A stretch of 64,000 nt of DNA from Candidatus Villigracilis vicinus (GCA_016721315.1 JADKIL010000001.1:1-64000), one strand, 5' to 3'. Positions 49,446 through 58,534 are shown, counted from the first letter of the stretch. Numbers and translations: made by a program. Notes: generated by a model from the sequence alone, not told the origin.

Positions 49446-50042
49446 GTGAGAAAAATTGTTGTGCTTGAGCACATCTCCCTCGACGGTGTCATTCAAGCCC
49501 CAGGCGGAAAGGACGAGGATACCAGCGGCGGGTTCATGCATGGCGGTTGGATCGCATCATATTCGGATGCGATCCTTGGAAAAGCCTTGCGGGAGCAAAT
49601 GAACAAATCATTTGACCTGTTATTAGGGCGCAAGACCTTTGAAATTTGGGAACCGTATTGGCCGCATCATGGCGATGTGTGGGCGAATGTTAATACAGCG
49701 ACCAAGTATGTTGCTTCGAATACCAGAACTTCCAGTGCATGGCAGCCGTCTGTATTTTTAAGCGGAGATATTGCAGGTGAAGTTGGGAAACTTAAGCAAC
49801 AGGAAGGACCAGACTTGCATGTGTGGGGAAGCGGTAATCTTCTTCAAACTCTCATCAAGCATGACCTGGTGGATGTGTTCTGGCTGATGATCTATCCGAT
49901 CACCTTGGGCAGTGGAAAGCGCTTGTTTGCCGAAGGTACAGTTCCAGCGACGTTTAAGGTGACCGAAAGCCTGGTCGGTTCAAGCGGTGTTATCGTGGTG
50001 AATTATGAGCGAGCAGGTGCGGTTGCATCTGCGCGTTTGTAA
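49446..50042 (+). CDS. Dihydrofolate reductase/RibD C-terminal family protein (copy 1)
   Basis: A 198-residue protein with a GTG start at 49446, three bases after the previous stop. The pattern VLEHISLDGVIQAPGG, LLLGRKTFEIW and LHVWGSGNLLQTLIKHDLVDVF is that of the stand-alone RibD-C/DHFR-like family, which binds NADPH. It is distinct from folate-pathway FolA. A paralogue lies at 57033. The substrate is unknown. Confidence 0.87.
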   Translation: MRKIVVLEHISLDGVIQAPGGKDEDTSGGFMHGGWIASYSDAILGKALREQMNKSFDLLLGRKTFEIWEPYWPHHGDVWANVNTATKYVASNTRTSSAWQPSVFLSGDIAGEVGKLKQQEGPDLHVWGSGNLLQTLIKHDLVDVFWLMIYPITLGSGKRLFAEGTVPATFKVTESLVGSSGVIVVNYERAGAVASARL

Positions 50043-50074
50043 TTGAAAAAAATGTGTATGTATAGGAGTAAAAC

Positions 50075-50356
50075 ATGTCATTTCAAGCATATTTAGATAA
50101 TGTGGAAGAAAAGACAGGAAAAACCCCGAAGCAATTTATCGCTGAGGCGAAAAAGAAAAAACTTACCGAATTTAAAGACCTGATGAATTGGCTAAAAACC
50201 GATTATGGACTCGGCACTGGGCATGCCAGAGCCATCATCCATGTCATTCAACATGGTGATACCTTTACACTCAAGCACACTACAGGCACACATCGAGATG
50301 ATTCCGGGAAGCTGAAATTAGATGGGAAGAAAAAAACAAAAAAGAAGAGTGCTTGA
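50075..50356 (+). CDS. DUF4287 family protein
   Basis: A 93-residue protein: MSFQAYLDNVEEKTGKTPKQF, LMNWLKTDYGLGTGHARAI and a Lys-rich tail (KKKTKKKSA). This is the DUF4287 pattern, whose function is unknown. It starts behind a TAGGAG site. It probably ends the ArsR-led gene run, as the next gene is on the other strand. Confidence 0.88.
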   Translation: MSFQAYLDNVEEKTGKTPKQFIAEAKKKKLTEFKDLMNWLKTDYGLGTGHARAIIHVIQHGDTFTLKHTTGTHRDDSGKLKLDGKKKTKKKSA

Positions 50357-50376
50357 AAAAAATGATCAGACTTGGT

Positions 50377-50844
50377 CTATTGCTTTTTTTGAACCTTTTT
50401 ACGTTCATCATCCCATAGTTTGGCGAAGCGTTCAAATATATCAGCGATGATCTCCAACTCACTTTCGGAATAAGTGGACATCAACGCCTCTTGCGCATTT
50501 CTCGCTGACTCAAACCAGGCTGCCATTTTGGCATTGCTCGATTTTTCCGGAGCGATCAATGTGCCGCGGCGGTCATTGGGGTTGGGTCGGCGTTCGATCA
50601 AGCCTGCTTTTTCAAGGCGGTCGAGCATGGCGGTGGTTGCACCCGAAGTGAGCCCCGTATGTCTGGCAAGTTCAGTGGGGGTGGCGGTACCCTTTTGCGA
50701 TAACAGCCTCAGGCATTCCATGTCGGTGGCGTTGAGCCCTGCCCATTCGTTCATGGCGTTGCGAAAGTGGGTGAGATTTACCCCGTAATCTCGCACTGCC
50801 ATGAGGGCTCGTATTTTCAAATCGGTCTTTGTTGGTTTCTGCAT
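50377..50844 (-). CDS. MarR-family transcriptional regulator
   Basis: A 155-residue winged-helix protein: LRLLSQKGTATPTELARHTGLTSGATTAMLDRLEKAGLI, then the wing RRPNPNDRRG. The start follows AAGGGA. It is divergent from the DUF1801-like gene at 50935, with a dyad between, and probably regulates both. MarR proteins respond to small phenolic or toxic ligands; the ligand here is not known. Confidence 0.92.
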   Translation of the reverse strand: MQKPTKTDLKIRALMAVRDYGVNLTHFRNAMNEWAGLNATDMECLRLLSQKGTATPTELARHTGLTSGATTAMLDRLEKAGLIERRPNPNDRRGTLIAPEKSSNAKMAAWFESARNAQEALMSTYSESELEIIADIFERFAKLWDDERKKVQKKQ

Positions 50845-50864
50845 GGAATATCCCTTGACATTAT

Positions 50865-50877
50865 CTTTATAATAAAG
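50865..50877. promoter_or_regulatory. Probable MarR operator in a divergent promoter
   Basis: CTTTAT-A-ATAAAG, an inverted repeat just after a TTGACA (50855-50860), with a second CTTTATTATA copy at 50881. It lies between the divergent MarR and DUF1801-like genes. Confidence 0.6.
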
Positions 50878-50934
50878 TATCTTTATTATATAACTAAATT
50901 GATTTTACTGCAAGATATCGATAAGGAGATTTCC

Positions 50935-51390
50935 ATGAGCCCAGTCAAAAAGTCCACCCAAAAAGCAGAAGGATTTACCGCCGATGAAAAAGCCGCGATG
51001 AAGGCACGCGCCCAAGAGTTGAAGGCAGAAGCGCGTGCAGGCAAGGACAGAGCCGAAGGTGAAAAAGCCATTCTTGCTGCGATTGCCGGAATGAAAGACC
51101 CAACGGATCGCTCGATGGGGAAGCGCATTCATGAGATCGTCACCGCGGCTGCGCCAGAACTGATGCCGAAGACCTGGTATGGCATGCCTGCCTATGCCAA
51201 TGCAGATGGCAAAGTCATTTGCTTCTTTCAGGCGGCGAGCAAGTTTGGGGTGCGGTATGCAACCTTCGGCTTTCAGCCGGATGCGATGCTTGATGATGGC
51301 AATATGTGGGCAGCCAGTTTCGCGCTCATTAAGTTGACATCTGCTGAAGAGGCGAAAATCACAGCACTCGTGAAAAAAGCCGTGCGTTAA
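50935..51390 (+). CDS. DUF1801-like (iron chaperone/YdhG-type) protein
   Basis: A 151-residue protein; the start at 50935 is set by AAGGAG. A lysine/alanine-rich helical N-terminus (residues 1-50) precedes a DUF1801-type domain with MPKTWYGMPAYANADGKVICFF and FGVRYATFGF. An in-frame extension to 50767 runs back through the MarR promoter and is rejected. It is divergent from MarR and probably under its control. Confidence 0.82.
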   Translation: MSPVKKSTQKAEGFTADEKAAMKARAQELKAEARAGKDRAEGEKAILAAIAGMKDPTDRSMGKRIHEIVTAAAPELMPKTWYGMPAYANADGKVICFFQAASKFGVRYATFGFQPDAMLDDGNMWAASFALIKLTSAEEAKITALVKKAVR

Positions 51391-51395
51391 TTGTC

Positions 51396-51424
51396 TTGAC
51401 TGAATAGAAAAAATGTTCTAAAAT
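51396..51424 (+). promoter_or_regulatory. Sigma-70-like promoter of the uvrA-like gene with dyad in spacer
   Basis: TTGACT (51396-51401), a 17-bp spacer and TAAAAT (51419-51424). The spacer carries AGAAAAAATGTTCT (51406-51419), placed exactly as in the ArsR promoter. Confidence 0.82.
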
Positions 51425-51510
51425 CATAGTTCGTTTGTCACGGGCGGGCAAAAGCAACCTTGCTTTTACCTGCCCGCTTTGTTTTTGGCAGAGATTTCAG
51501 AGGAGAGACC

Positions 51511-53760
51511 ATGCCCCAGGAATATATTGAGATTCGCGGAGCACGCGAGAACAATTTAAAGAACGTCTCGCTGCGCATCCCCAAACGCAAGATCACCATT
51601 TTTACGGGCGTATCCGGCTCGGGTAAATCATCTATCGTGTTCGACACGATCGCGACCGAATCACAGCGCCTGCTCAATGAAAACTTCAGCATGTTCGTGC
51701 GGAATTTTTTGCCGAAGTATTCCCAACCTGAAGCGGACTCCATCGAGAACTTGAGCATGTCCATTGTGGTGGATCAGAAGCGGATGGGCGGCGGCTCACA
51801 CTCGACCGTGGGCACGATCACCGATATCAACACGATCCTACGCATGATGTTTTCCCGCATCGGTCAGCCCCACGTGGGACCCACCAACGTATTCGGCTTT
51901 AACGACCCGCAAGGGATGTGCCCGAACTGCAACGGACTCGGTCGCAAGCTGGATGTAGATATGGATAAGTTCCTGGACAAATCCAAGTCCTTGAATGAAG
52001 GCGCTATTTTGTTTCCAGAATATGCGGTGGATAGTTGGGGCTGGAGCAATGTAATCAATACGGGTTTGTTCGACCCGGATAAGAAAATATCCAAATATAC
52101 CCAGAAGGAAATGCATGATCTTTTATATAGCGAACCCATCAAGGTCAAGACCAAAATGGGGGCAAAAGACTTCAACCTGACCTACGAAGGCATCATCAAC
52201 CGCTTTACCAACAAGTACATCAAGCAGGATCTAAAAACCAAGTCTGAGCGGACTCAAAAGTCGATCGAGCCTTTCATGACGATGGGTCCCTGTTCCGAAT
52301 GCAATGGCGCGCGGTTGAACAAGACCATCCTGAAATGCAAGATCAACGGGTACAACATCGCCGATCTGACGAGTATGGAAATCCCTGAATTGATTGAAGT
52401 CGTAAAGAAGATCAAAACACCTGCCGCCGAGCCGATCGTCAAAGCGCTTGTGGAGCGATTACAGAATCTTGCCGATATTGGCTTGGAATACCTTAGCCTC
52501 GACCGTGAGACGGATACATTGTCAGGCGGAGAGTCGCAACGCGTAAAAATCGTCAAGCACCTCGGCAGCAGCCTGAGCGATGTGATCTATATTTTCGATG
52601 AGCCAAGCGTGGGGTTACATCCGCGTGATGTGCATCGCATGAACGAGTTGTTGCAGAAACTGCGTGACAAGGGCAACACGGTCATTGTGGTGGAGCATGA
52701 CCCGGATGTGATCAAAGCGGCAGACCATATCGTGGATGTGGGTCCGCTTGCGGGTCCACATGGAGGTGAGATCGTCTACGAAGGCAGTTATGCAAATCTG
52801 CTCAAGGCGAACACGCTCACGGGCAGGCATATGCAGCAATCCGTGCCGATCAAAGAAGAGTTCCGCAAGCCGACGGGTAAACTACCGATCAAGAATGCGA
52901 AGGTCAATAATTTACAGAATGTCAGTGTGAACATTCCAATGGGCGTGCTGACCGTGGTGACGGGCGTGGCTGGGTCTGGCAAAAGTTCGCTTATCAATGA
53001 AGTCTTTCAGCACCAACATCCCGATGCTGTTGTGATCGATCAATCGGCGGTGGGAGTCAACAGTCGTTCCAATCCCGCCACATACACGGGCATTCTGGAC
53101 GATGTCCGCAAGGCGTTTGCATCGGCGAACAAGGTGCAGGCTTCGTTGTTCAGTTTCAACTCGAAGGGCGCCTGCGAAAACTGTCAGGGACTGGGCGTGA
53201 TCTATACCGAGTTGTCATTTTTCGATAGTGTGAAATCGCCCTGCGAAGTGTGCGAAGGCAGGCGCTTCAAAGATGAAGTATTGGAATATAAACTGAATGG
53301 GAAAAATATTTCAGAAGTCTTGTCTATGAACGTTGAACAAGCGCTGGCTTATTTCGAACTTCCGGAAGTGAAGAAAAAACTACAAGCCATGAGTGATGTG
53401 GGCTTGGATTATCTCGGACTCGGTCAACCGTTGAGCACGCTCTCGGGTGGTGAATGTCAACGCATTAAACTCGCCAGCGAACTGCACAAAAAGGGAAGCA
53501 TCTACATCATGGACGAACCGACTACGGGTTTACACATGTCTGATATTGGTCATCTCATGGAAGTCATCAACCGTCTCGTGGACACAGGCAATACGGTCGT
53601 GGTCATCGAACATAATTTGCATGTCATCAAGAACGCCGATTGGATCATTGACATGGGTCCCGAAGGCGGCAGCAAAGGCGGCAAGGTCATGTTCGAAGGC
53701 ACACCTAAAGAATTATTGAAAGCGAAGCAATCGCTCACCAGTGCGTATTTGAAAGATTAG
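51511..53760 (+). CDS. Short UvrA-like ABC ATPase (UvrA2/DrrC type)
   Basis: A 749-residue tandem ABC ATPase; the start follows AGGAG. Half one has Walker A GVSGSGKSS and signature LSGGESQRVKI; half two has GVAGSGKSSL and LSGGECQRIKL. Zinc cysteines appear in CPNCNGLG, CSECNGARL, CENCQGLG and CEVCEGRR. Canonical UvrA is about 940 residues; here the UvrB-binding and insertion regions look missing. Short UvrA paralogues are known in drug-producer self-resistance. An MFS exporter gene follows. It may remove or release DNA-bound drugs rather than act in standard excision repair. Confidence 0.85.
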   Translation: MPQEYIEIRGARENNLKNVSLRIPKRKITIFTGVSGSGKSSIVFDTIATESQRLLNENFSMFVRNFLPKYSQPEADSIENLSMSIVVDQKRMGGGSHSTVGTITDINTILRMMFSRIGQPHVGPTNVFGFNDPQGMCPNCNGLGRKLDVDMDKFLDKSKSLNEGAILFPEYAVDSWGWSNVINTGLFDPDKKISKYTQKEMHDLLYSEPIKVKTKMGAKDFNLTYEGIINRFTNKYIKQDLKTKSERTQKSIEPFMTMGPCSECNGARLNKTILKCKINGYNIADLTSMEIPELIEVVKKIKTPAAEPIVKALVERLQNLADIGLEYLSLDRETDTLSGGESQRVKIVKHLGSSLSDVIYIFDEPSVGLHPRDVHRMNELLQKLRDKGNTVIVVEHDPDVIKAADHIVDVGPLAGPHGGEIVYEGSYANLLKANTLTGRHMQQSVPIKEEFRKPTGKLPIKNAKVNNLQNVSVNIPMGVLTVVTGVAGSGKSSLINEVFQHQHPDAVVIDQSAVGVNSRSNPATYTGILDDVRKAFASANKVQASLFSFNSKGACENCQGLGVIYTELSFFDSVKSPCEVCEGRRFKDEVLEYKLNGKNISEVLSMNVEQALAYFELPEVKKKLQAMSDVGLDYLGLGQPLSTLSGGECQRIKLASELHKKGSIYIMDEPTTGLHMSDIGHLMEVINRLVDTGNTVVVIEHNLHVIKNADWIIDMGPEGGSKGGKVMFEGTPKELLKAKQSLTSAYLKD

Positions 53761-53826
53761 TTGTTTGAATTGCTTCTGAATCTTTGAGTAAATAGAGCGT
53801 AATTTTAGAAATAAATAAGGATAGCA

Positions 53827-55149
53827 GTGAAAACTTTTTATCAAATTCTCGCCAATACAGTTCTCGCCAACGTCACGAACATGACGGTTTGGTTTGCGAT
53901 GATATTTTTTATTTACCTTGAAACCAAATCCGTCACTGCGACTTCGATCGTTTCAGGAATTTATCTGGTCATGACGGCAAGCCTGGGTATTTGGTTTGGC
54001 AGTTTGGTTGATCATAACAAGAAAAAGACGGTCATGATCCTTTCGGGCGTGATTTCTTTGATCATTTATATAATTGGTTTTGTGCTTTATATAAGCACGC
54101 CTGCCGAAACATGGAAAGAACCAACCAGTGTTACGTTATGGATTCTTAACGTACTTCTTCTCGTCGGTGTGATCGCGGGAAATTTACGCTCGATTGCAGT
54201 GCCAACTTTGGTCACCATATTAATTCCTGAAGAGGAGCGTGCCAAAGCCAACGGTCTCACTGGCACTGCCTTTGGAATCGCCTTCTTGATCTGTTCCGCC
54301 ATCAGTGGTTTGTTAGTAGGCGCGGGCGGCATGTTTTATGTGTTGATCCTTGGCATTGTCATGATGATCCTTTCGATCTTGCATCTTTGGTTCTTGGTCA
54401 TTCCTGAAAAAGAAATTGTGCATCTTGAGCATCAACCCAAAGTGGATTTGCGCGGCACCTTTGCCGTGGTCGCAGCGATTCCTGGCTTGATGGCGTTGAT
54501 CCTTTTCAGCACCATCAACAACTTTTTGGGCGGCACCTTCATGGGTCTCATGGATGCCTATGGATTGTCATTGGTTTCAGTTGAAACATGGGGCTTGTTG
54601 TTTGCCGTGATCAGTTGCGGATTTATTGTGGGCGGCTTGTTCATTTCAAAGTATGGCTTGGGGAAGAATCCACTGGTGGCGATGTTCGCTGCCAATATCA
54701 TCATCTGGATTATCTCGGCAGTCTTTACCATTCAACCTTCCATTATTTTGCTTTCGGTGGGTATGTTCATCTATATCAGTGTTGTGCCCTTCATCGAAGC
54801 TGCCGAGCAGACGATCCTTCAAAAAGTTGTCCCACAGGAAAGACAGGGACGTGTTTTTGGATTTGCCCAAAGTGTGGAACAATCCGCCTCGCCTCTGACG
54901 ACCTTTTTAATTGGTCCCATTGCTGAGACTTTTTTCATCCCGTTCATGACAACCGGCGCAGGTGTGGGTCTGATTGGCAGTTGGTTCGGCACCGGACCTG
55001 CTAGAGGTATCGCTTTGGTATTCGTTGTTACGGGTATTATTGGCTTGATCCTGACCATAGTCGCCATGAACACAAAATATTACAAGTTGCTTTCTGACAG
55101 ATATATGAAAGATGTCCCTGAGACCTTGCCCGAAGGCGAGTTGGCATAA
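53827..55149 (+). CDS. MFS transporter
   Basis: A 440-residue protein with about 12 membrane helices and a GTG start behind AAGGA. The loop between helices 2 and 3 has the MFS A-like motif GSLVDHNKKK, and PEEERAKANGL lies in the next loop. It resembles drug or siderophore exporters (EntS-like group). It lies 66 bp after the uvrA-like gene in the same direction, suggesting joint expression. The substrate is inferred to be a toxic compound but is not shown. Confidence 0.85.
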   Translation: MKTFYQILANTVLANVTNMTVWFAMIFFIYLETKSVTATSIVSGIYLVMTASLGIWFGSLVDHNKKKTVMILSGVISLIIYIIGFVLYISTPAETWKEPTSVTLWILNVLLLVGVIAGNLRSIAVPTLVTILIPEEERAKANGLTGTAFGIAFLICSAISGLLVGAGGMFYVLILGIVMMILSILHLWFLVIPEKEIVHLEHQPKVDLRGTFAVVAAIPGLMALILFSTINNFLGGTFMGLMDAYGLSLVSVETWGLLFAVISCGFIVGGLFISKYGLGKNPLVAMFAANIIIWIISAVFTIQPSIILLSVGMFIYISVVPFIEAAEQTILQKVVPQERQGRVFGFAQSVEQSASPLTTFLIGPIAETFFIPFMTTGAGVGLIGSWFGTGPARGIALVFVVTGIIGLILTIVAMNTKYYKLLSDRYMKDVPETLPEGELA

Positions 55150-55159
55150 GGAGTTGTGT

Positions 55160-55630
55160 ATGACGGTTTCTAATTTTCCCAAGATCGGTGCTCCTGCCAC
55201 ACGTGCCTTGGAAGCAGCGGGATATACCAATCTCAAACAGTTGACCAAAGTTACCGAAGCTGAGCTTGCTCAACTGCACGGCATGGGACCGAAGGCGTTG
55301 AGGATTTTGCATGAAGCGCTCAAGGCACAAGGTTTGTCTTTCAAACAAGATAAAGCGGGAAAACCGCTAAAGAAGAAAGGCTCGCCCGTCAGCCGCACGG
55401 ATAAGGTGGATGAATTCCTCGAGAATCTCAGTCACCCGCTCAAGGCGGAGGTGGAGGCGCTGCGCTCCATCATCAAAGGTGTGAATAAAGATATCAACGA
55501 AGAGATCAAATGGAAGGCGCCATCCTTCAATTTCAAAGGGGAGTATTTAGTGACTTTTAAGTTCTGTGGGGGACGAAAATTGCCGGGCGCATTCATCTTG
55601 TATTTCAAAATCGCAGATTTCAAAGGTTAG
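55160..55630 (+). CDS. Helix-hairpin-helix plus DUF1801 protein, truncated
   Basis: A 156-residue protein from ATG 55160, behind AAGGAG. The N-terminal half is a helix-hairpin-helix-like domain (IGAPATRALEAAGYTNLKQLTKVTEAELAQLHGMG). The second half is DUF1801 (EVEALRSIIKGVNKDINEEIKWKAPSF) but stops at FKIADFKG, before the domain is complete. Remnants of the missing end (RRMAVF, DLWIKI) are still visible downstream to about 55780, interrupted by stops. The gene has probably lost its C-terminus. Confidence 0.75.
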   Translation: MTVSNFPKIGAPATRALEAAGYTNLKQLTKVTEAELAQLHGMGPKALRILHEALKAQGLSFKQDKAGKPLKKKGSPVSRTDKVDEFLENLSHPLKAEVEALRSIIKGVNKDINEEIKWKAPSFNFKGEYLVTFKFCGGRKLPGAFILYFKIADFKG

Positions 55631-55780
55631 AAGGCGCAACAGTTGCTAGGAATGGATTAGAAAAACCGGCGCATGGCTGTATTTTGCGGACATGACCTTA
55701 AGATGCAAGGCGAAGAAGCCTATACTGGAACCAAGGCATTGAAAGACCAGGCTGGAATTGATCTCTGGATAAAAATTTGA
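55631..55780 (+). pseudogene. Decayed 3' end of the DUF1801 gene
   Basis: In the same frame as the preceding gene, after two TAG codons, RRMAVF and DLWIKI recall the usual DUF1801 C-terminus, while an alternative frame reads WLYFADM and KAKKP. This points to several frameshifts. The stretch holds no other gene. Confidence 0.5.
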
Positions 55781-55815
55781 AATAAAAAGAAATACCCACT
55801 GAGTGGAAGTAAATA

Positions 55816-56304
55816 GTGGATATTCTTGACCGTCTCCTCGCGCATGATACATGGACAACCCAACAGCTGCTTAATGACTGTGCAGGTCTTTCAGATGAGC
55901 TGTTGGATAAGAATTTTGATATCGACCATCGCTCGCTTCGAGAAACATTTCTTCATATGATCGAAAACCTTGAAACGTGGACAGACCTGATCCATGAACG
56001 CCCCGTGCAGGATAAACAGGGCAGGTCCATTCCAGAATTAAGACAGAGACTGGTGGATGTAAGCCGAGAATTCGCAAATCTTGCCCGCAAAATTGCACGT
56101 GAAAACCGCTTTGACGATTCGTTTTGGGATATTCTGGACAACCCTCCACGTTTGAAAACATTTGGCGGTGCGATCGGACATGTGCTTACTCATAATATGC
56201 ATCACCGTGCCCAGCTTATGTATCTAATGGAAAAGGTGGGCATAAAAGATCATATTGAGGGCGACTTGTTGAGTTGGGAATCGACTGCTTTTGGGTGGGC
56301 GTGA
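55816..56304 (+). CDS. DinB-family protein
   Basis: A 162-residue four-helix protein with a GTG start. The metal-binding His residues appear in TFLHMIENLETW and in VLTHNMHHRAQLMYLMEKVG, the DinB/YfiT pattern. DinB-superfamily proteins are metal-dependent and many act in thiol transfer or detoxification. The gene is a single unit or follows weakly from the decayed DUF1801 gene. Confidence 0.88.
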   Translation: MDILDRLLAHDTWTTQQLLNDCAGLSDELLDKNFDIDHRSLRETFLHMIENLETWTDLIHERPVQDKQGRSIPELRQRLVDVSREFANLARKIARENRFDDSFWDILDNPPRLKTFGGAIGHVLTHNMHHRAQLMYLMEKVGIKDHIEGDLLSWESTAFGWA

Positions 56305-56381
56305 TCACACGATAGACATGGTTCTTGGAAGAGTCGTGTAGAATTTATAAAACATACTCTGTTAAATGGATGGTATCTACG

Positions 56382-56981
56382 ATGATCAAACTCTCTCCCA
56401 TAATATTAGAAGGTCATGGTATTCGGCTTGAACCGCTGACGATTGAGCATGAAACGGATCTTTCTGCGGCGGCAGCGGATGGCGAACTTTGGAATCTGTG
56501 GTTTACCTCTGTGCCAAACCCGGAAGAAACCAGGAAATATATTGAAACTGCATTGGCAGGCTATCAAGCGGGGCACATGCTGCCTTGGGCGGTTCGTGAA
56601 CTAACAAATGGAAAAATTGTTGGGAGTACTCGCTATCACGATGTGATTGCCAATATCGATCGCGTGGAGATCGGCTATACCTGGTATTCCAAAAGCTGGC
56701 AGAAGAGTCATGTCAACACAGTTTGCAAGCTGCTGCTGCTGGCACATGCCTTCGATACACTAGGATGCAAAGTGGTTGGCTTGCGTACCGATAATTTCAA
56801 CTTCAATTCGCAGAAAGCGATCGAAGGGTTGGGTGCAAAGAAGGACGGTATTTTGCGTCATCATGCCATGCGCCGTGATGGGTCGGTTCGGGATAGTGTT
56901 ATGTACAGTATTTTGATTACTGAGTGGCCCAGTGTAAAGCAACATCTCAGATTTCGATTGTCTCGTCATGGGACGTTGTAG
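56382..56981 (+). CDS. GNAT acetyltransferase (RimJ/RimL-like)
   Basis: About 199 residues from ATG 56382; ATG 56370 is an alternative and neither has a clear ribosome site. The pattern LEGHGIRLEPLTIEHE at the N-terminus and VEIGYTWYSKSWQKSHVNTVCKLLLLAHAFD matches the RimJ/RimL-type N-acetyltransferases. The Q/R-x-x-G-x-A loop is weak (WQKSHV). The substrate is unknown. Confidence 0.82.
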   Translation: MIKLSPIILEGHGIRLEPLTIEHETDLSAAAADGELWNLWFTSVPNPEETRKYIETALAGYQAGHMLPWAVRELTNGKIVGSTRYHDVIANIDRVEIGYTWYSKSWQKSHVNTVCKLLLLAHAFDTLGCKVVGLRTDNFNFNSQKAIEGLGAKKDGILRHHAMRRDGSVRDSVMYSILITEWPSVKQHLRFRLSRHGTL

Positions 56982-57032
56982 GTTTTTTATTTTTTAGACA
57001 CTAATTACTTTTACTATTAGATAGGAGAAACC

Positions 57033-57602
57033 ATGAGAAAAATAATTGTGCACGAGTTCATTACGTTGGATGGTGTCATTCAGGCACCCGGCAGCCCCAC
57101 AGAAGATACCGATGGCGACTTCACCCACGGCGGTTGGACCATTCCGTACTGGCACGACGATATTGGCGCCCACTTCGGTCAGATATTTGCAGATGCCGAT
57201 ACCCTGCTGCTCGGACGCAAAACCTGGCAGACCCACGGCGAAGCCTTTGAGCCTAATCCAGACGAAGACCCGTTCAATGGCTTCAAGAAGTTTGTTGTTT
57301 CATCCACATTGAAGTCCGCAGATGCCTGGCGCGACTCGACCATCATCCGCGGAAATGTGATCGAAGAGGTCCGCAAGTTGAAGGGGCAGCCCGGCAAGAA
57401 CATTATCATGGATGGAAGCAGCGTTCTGGTTCAGGCTTTGATCGAAAATGATTTGGTGGATGAGCTGTCCCTGCATGTGTATCCGCTTGTGCTTGGCATG
57501 GGCAAGCGCATGTTCCCGGATGGAAAACGCGTCAACCTTAATCTGATAGAGTCTTCAGCGCTTCCTACCGGCGTTGTCTATCAACGTTTTCAACTAACTT
57601 AA
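57033..57602 (+). CDS. Dihydrofolate reductase/RibD C-terminal family protein (copy 2)
   Basis: A 189-residue paralogue of the gene at 49446: VHEFITLDGVIQAPGSP, TLLLGRKTWQTHG, and NIIMDGSSVLVQALIENDLVDELSL. It binds NADPH by family precedent; the substrate is unknown. The start follows TAGGAG. Position beside exonuclease and stress genes is the only context. Confidence 0.87.
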   Translation: MRKIIVHEFITLDGVIQAPGSPTEDTDGDFTHGGWTIPYWHDDIGAHFGQIFADADTLLLGRKTWQTHGEAFEPNPDEDPFNGFKKFVVSSTLKSADAWRDSTIIRGNVIEEVRKLKGQPGKNIIMDGSSVLVQALIENDLVDELSLHVYPLVLGMGKRMFPDGKRVNLNLIESSALPTGVVYQRFQLT

Positions 57603-57636
57603 AATAAAAAAGAGCAAGAGCATACAAGGAGTCTGC

Positions 57637-58506
57637 ATGAAAATCCATTTGGTAGATGGCACTTACGAATTATTCCGTGCTCATTTCGGCGCACCGCCCA
57701 AGAAATCTCAAAGTGGACAGGAAGTTGGTGCCACGCTTGGAATGCTGCGCAGTATGCTCTTGCTGCTCTCCGACCCGGAAGTGACCCATGTCGCTGTTGC
57801 GTTTGACCATGTCATTGAGTCCTTTCGCAATAAGATGTACAAAGGCTATAAATCCAGTGAAGGGGTTGACCCGATCATCTTGAATCAATTTCCAGTGGCT
57901 GAGGCGGCGATCAAAGCCTTGGGGTTGGTGACTTGGCCCATGGTCAAGTTTGAAGCGGACGATGCGATTGCTACAGCAGTGGCGAAGTTTAAGAAAGTCA
58001 AATCCGTGGAGCAGATCGTGATCTGTTCCGTCGATAAAGACCTGACGCAGATGGTGGATGGCGACCGCGTTATATGCTGGGATAGGCGTCGTGAGATCAC
58101 TCTAAATGAAAAAGGTGTGATCGAAAAGTTCGGCGTCAGTCCTGAATCGATTCCTGACTTTCTCGCCTTGGTGGGGGATTCCGCTGACGGCTACCCTGGC
58201 ATTCAAGGTTGGGGTGAGAAATCTACATCAACCGTTCTGGCGAAATACAAACATATTGAAGCGATTCCAAAAGACCCAAATAAAATTCCACTTGGCTTGG
58301 GGCGTGCTACAACCTTGCTTGGAAATTTGCAAAATAACTACAAAGACGCATTGTTGTTTAGAGAATTGTCCACCTTAAGGACGGATGTTCCTTTAAAGGA
58401 AACACTCACAGACTTGAAGTGGCAGGGAGCGTATCCGCGCTTGAAGAAGGTTTGCCAGGAATTGCGGAGTGAAAGTGTTATAGACCGGGTGACAAGGTGG
58501 CGTTGA
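57637..58506 (+). CDS. 5'-3' exonuclease (flap endonuclease-like, PolI N-terminal type)
   Basis: A 289-residue stand-alone nuclease. The N-terminal LVDGTYELFRAHF contains the first metal Asp. The helical arch follows, with FDHVIESFRNKMYKGYK. Acidic clusters are EADDAIA and SVDKDLTQMV, and the helix-3-turn-helix is VGDSADGYPGIQGWGEKS. No polymerase domain is attached. It removes 5' flaps or RNA primers. The start is a few bases after AAGGAG. It lies among several DNA-damage-related genes. Confidence 0.9.
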   Translation: MKIHLVDGTYELFRAHFGAPPKKSQSGQEVGATLGMLRSMLLLLSDPEVTHVAVAFDHVIESFRNKMYKGYKSSEGVDPIILNQFPVAEAAIKALGLVTWPMVKFEADDAIATAVAKFKKVKSVEQIVICSVDKDLTQMVDGDRVICWDRRREITLNEKGVIEKFGVSPESIPDFLALVGDSADGYPGIQGWGEKSTSTVLAKYKHIEAIPKDPNKIPLGLGRATTLLGNLQNNYKDALLFRELSTLRTDVPLKETLTDLKWQGAYPRLKKVCQELRSESVIDRVTRWR

Positions 58507-58534
58507 ACATTTTCGGCTGCTAAAGGAAACAACT

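Noticed and set aside
50767..50934. N-terminal extension of the DUF1801-like gene
   Set aside because: It overlaps the divergent promoter and operator; the AAGGAG site supports the start at 50935.
47205..51419. Definite LexA/SOS boxes
   Set aside because: Each dyad has one mismatch to GAAC-N4-GTTC and the LexA site of this lineage is not known here, so only a shared motif is claimed.
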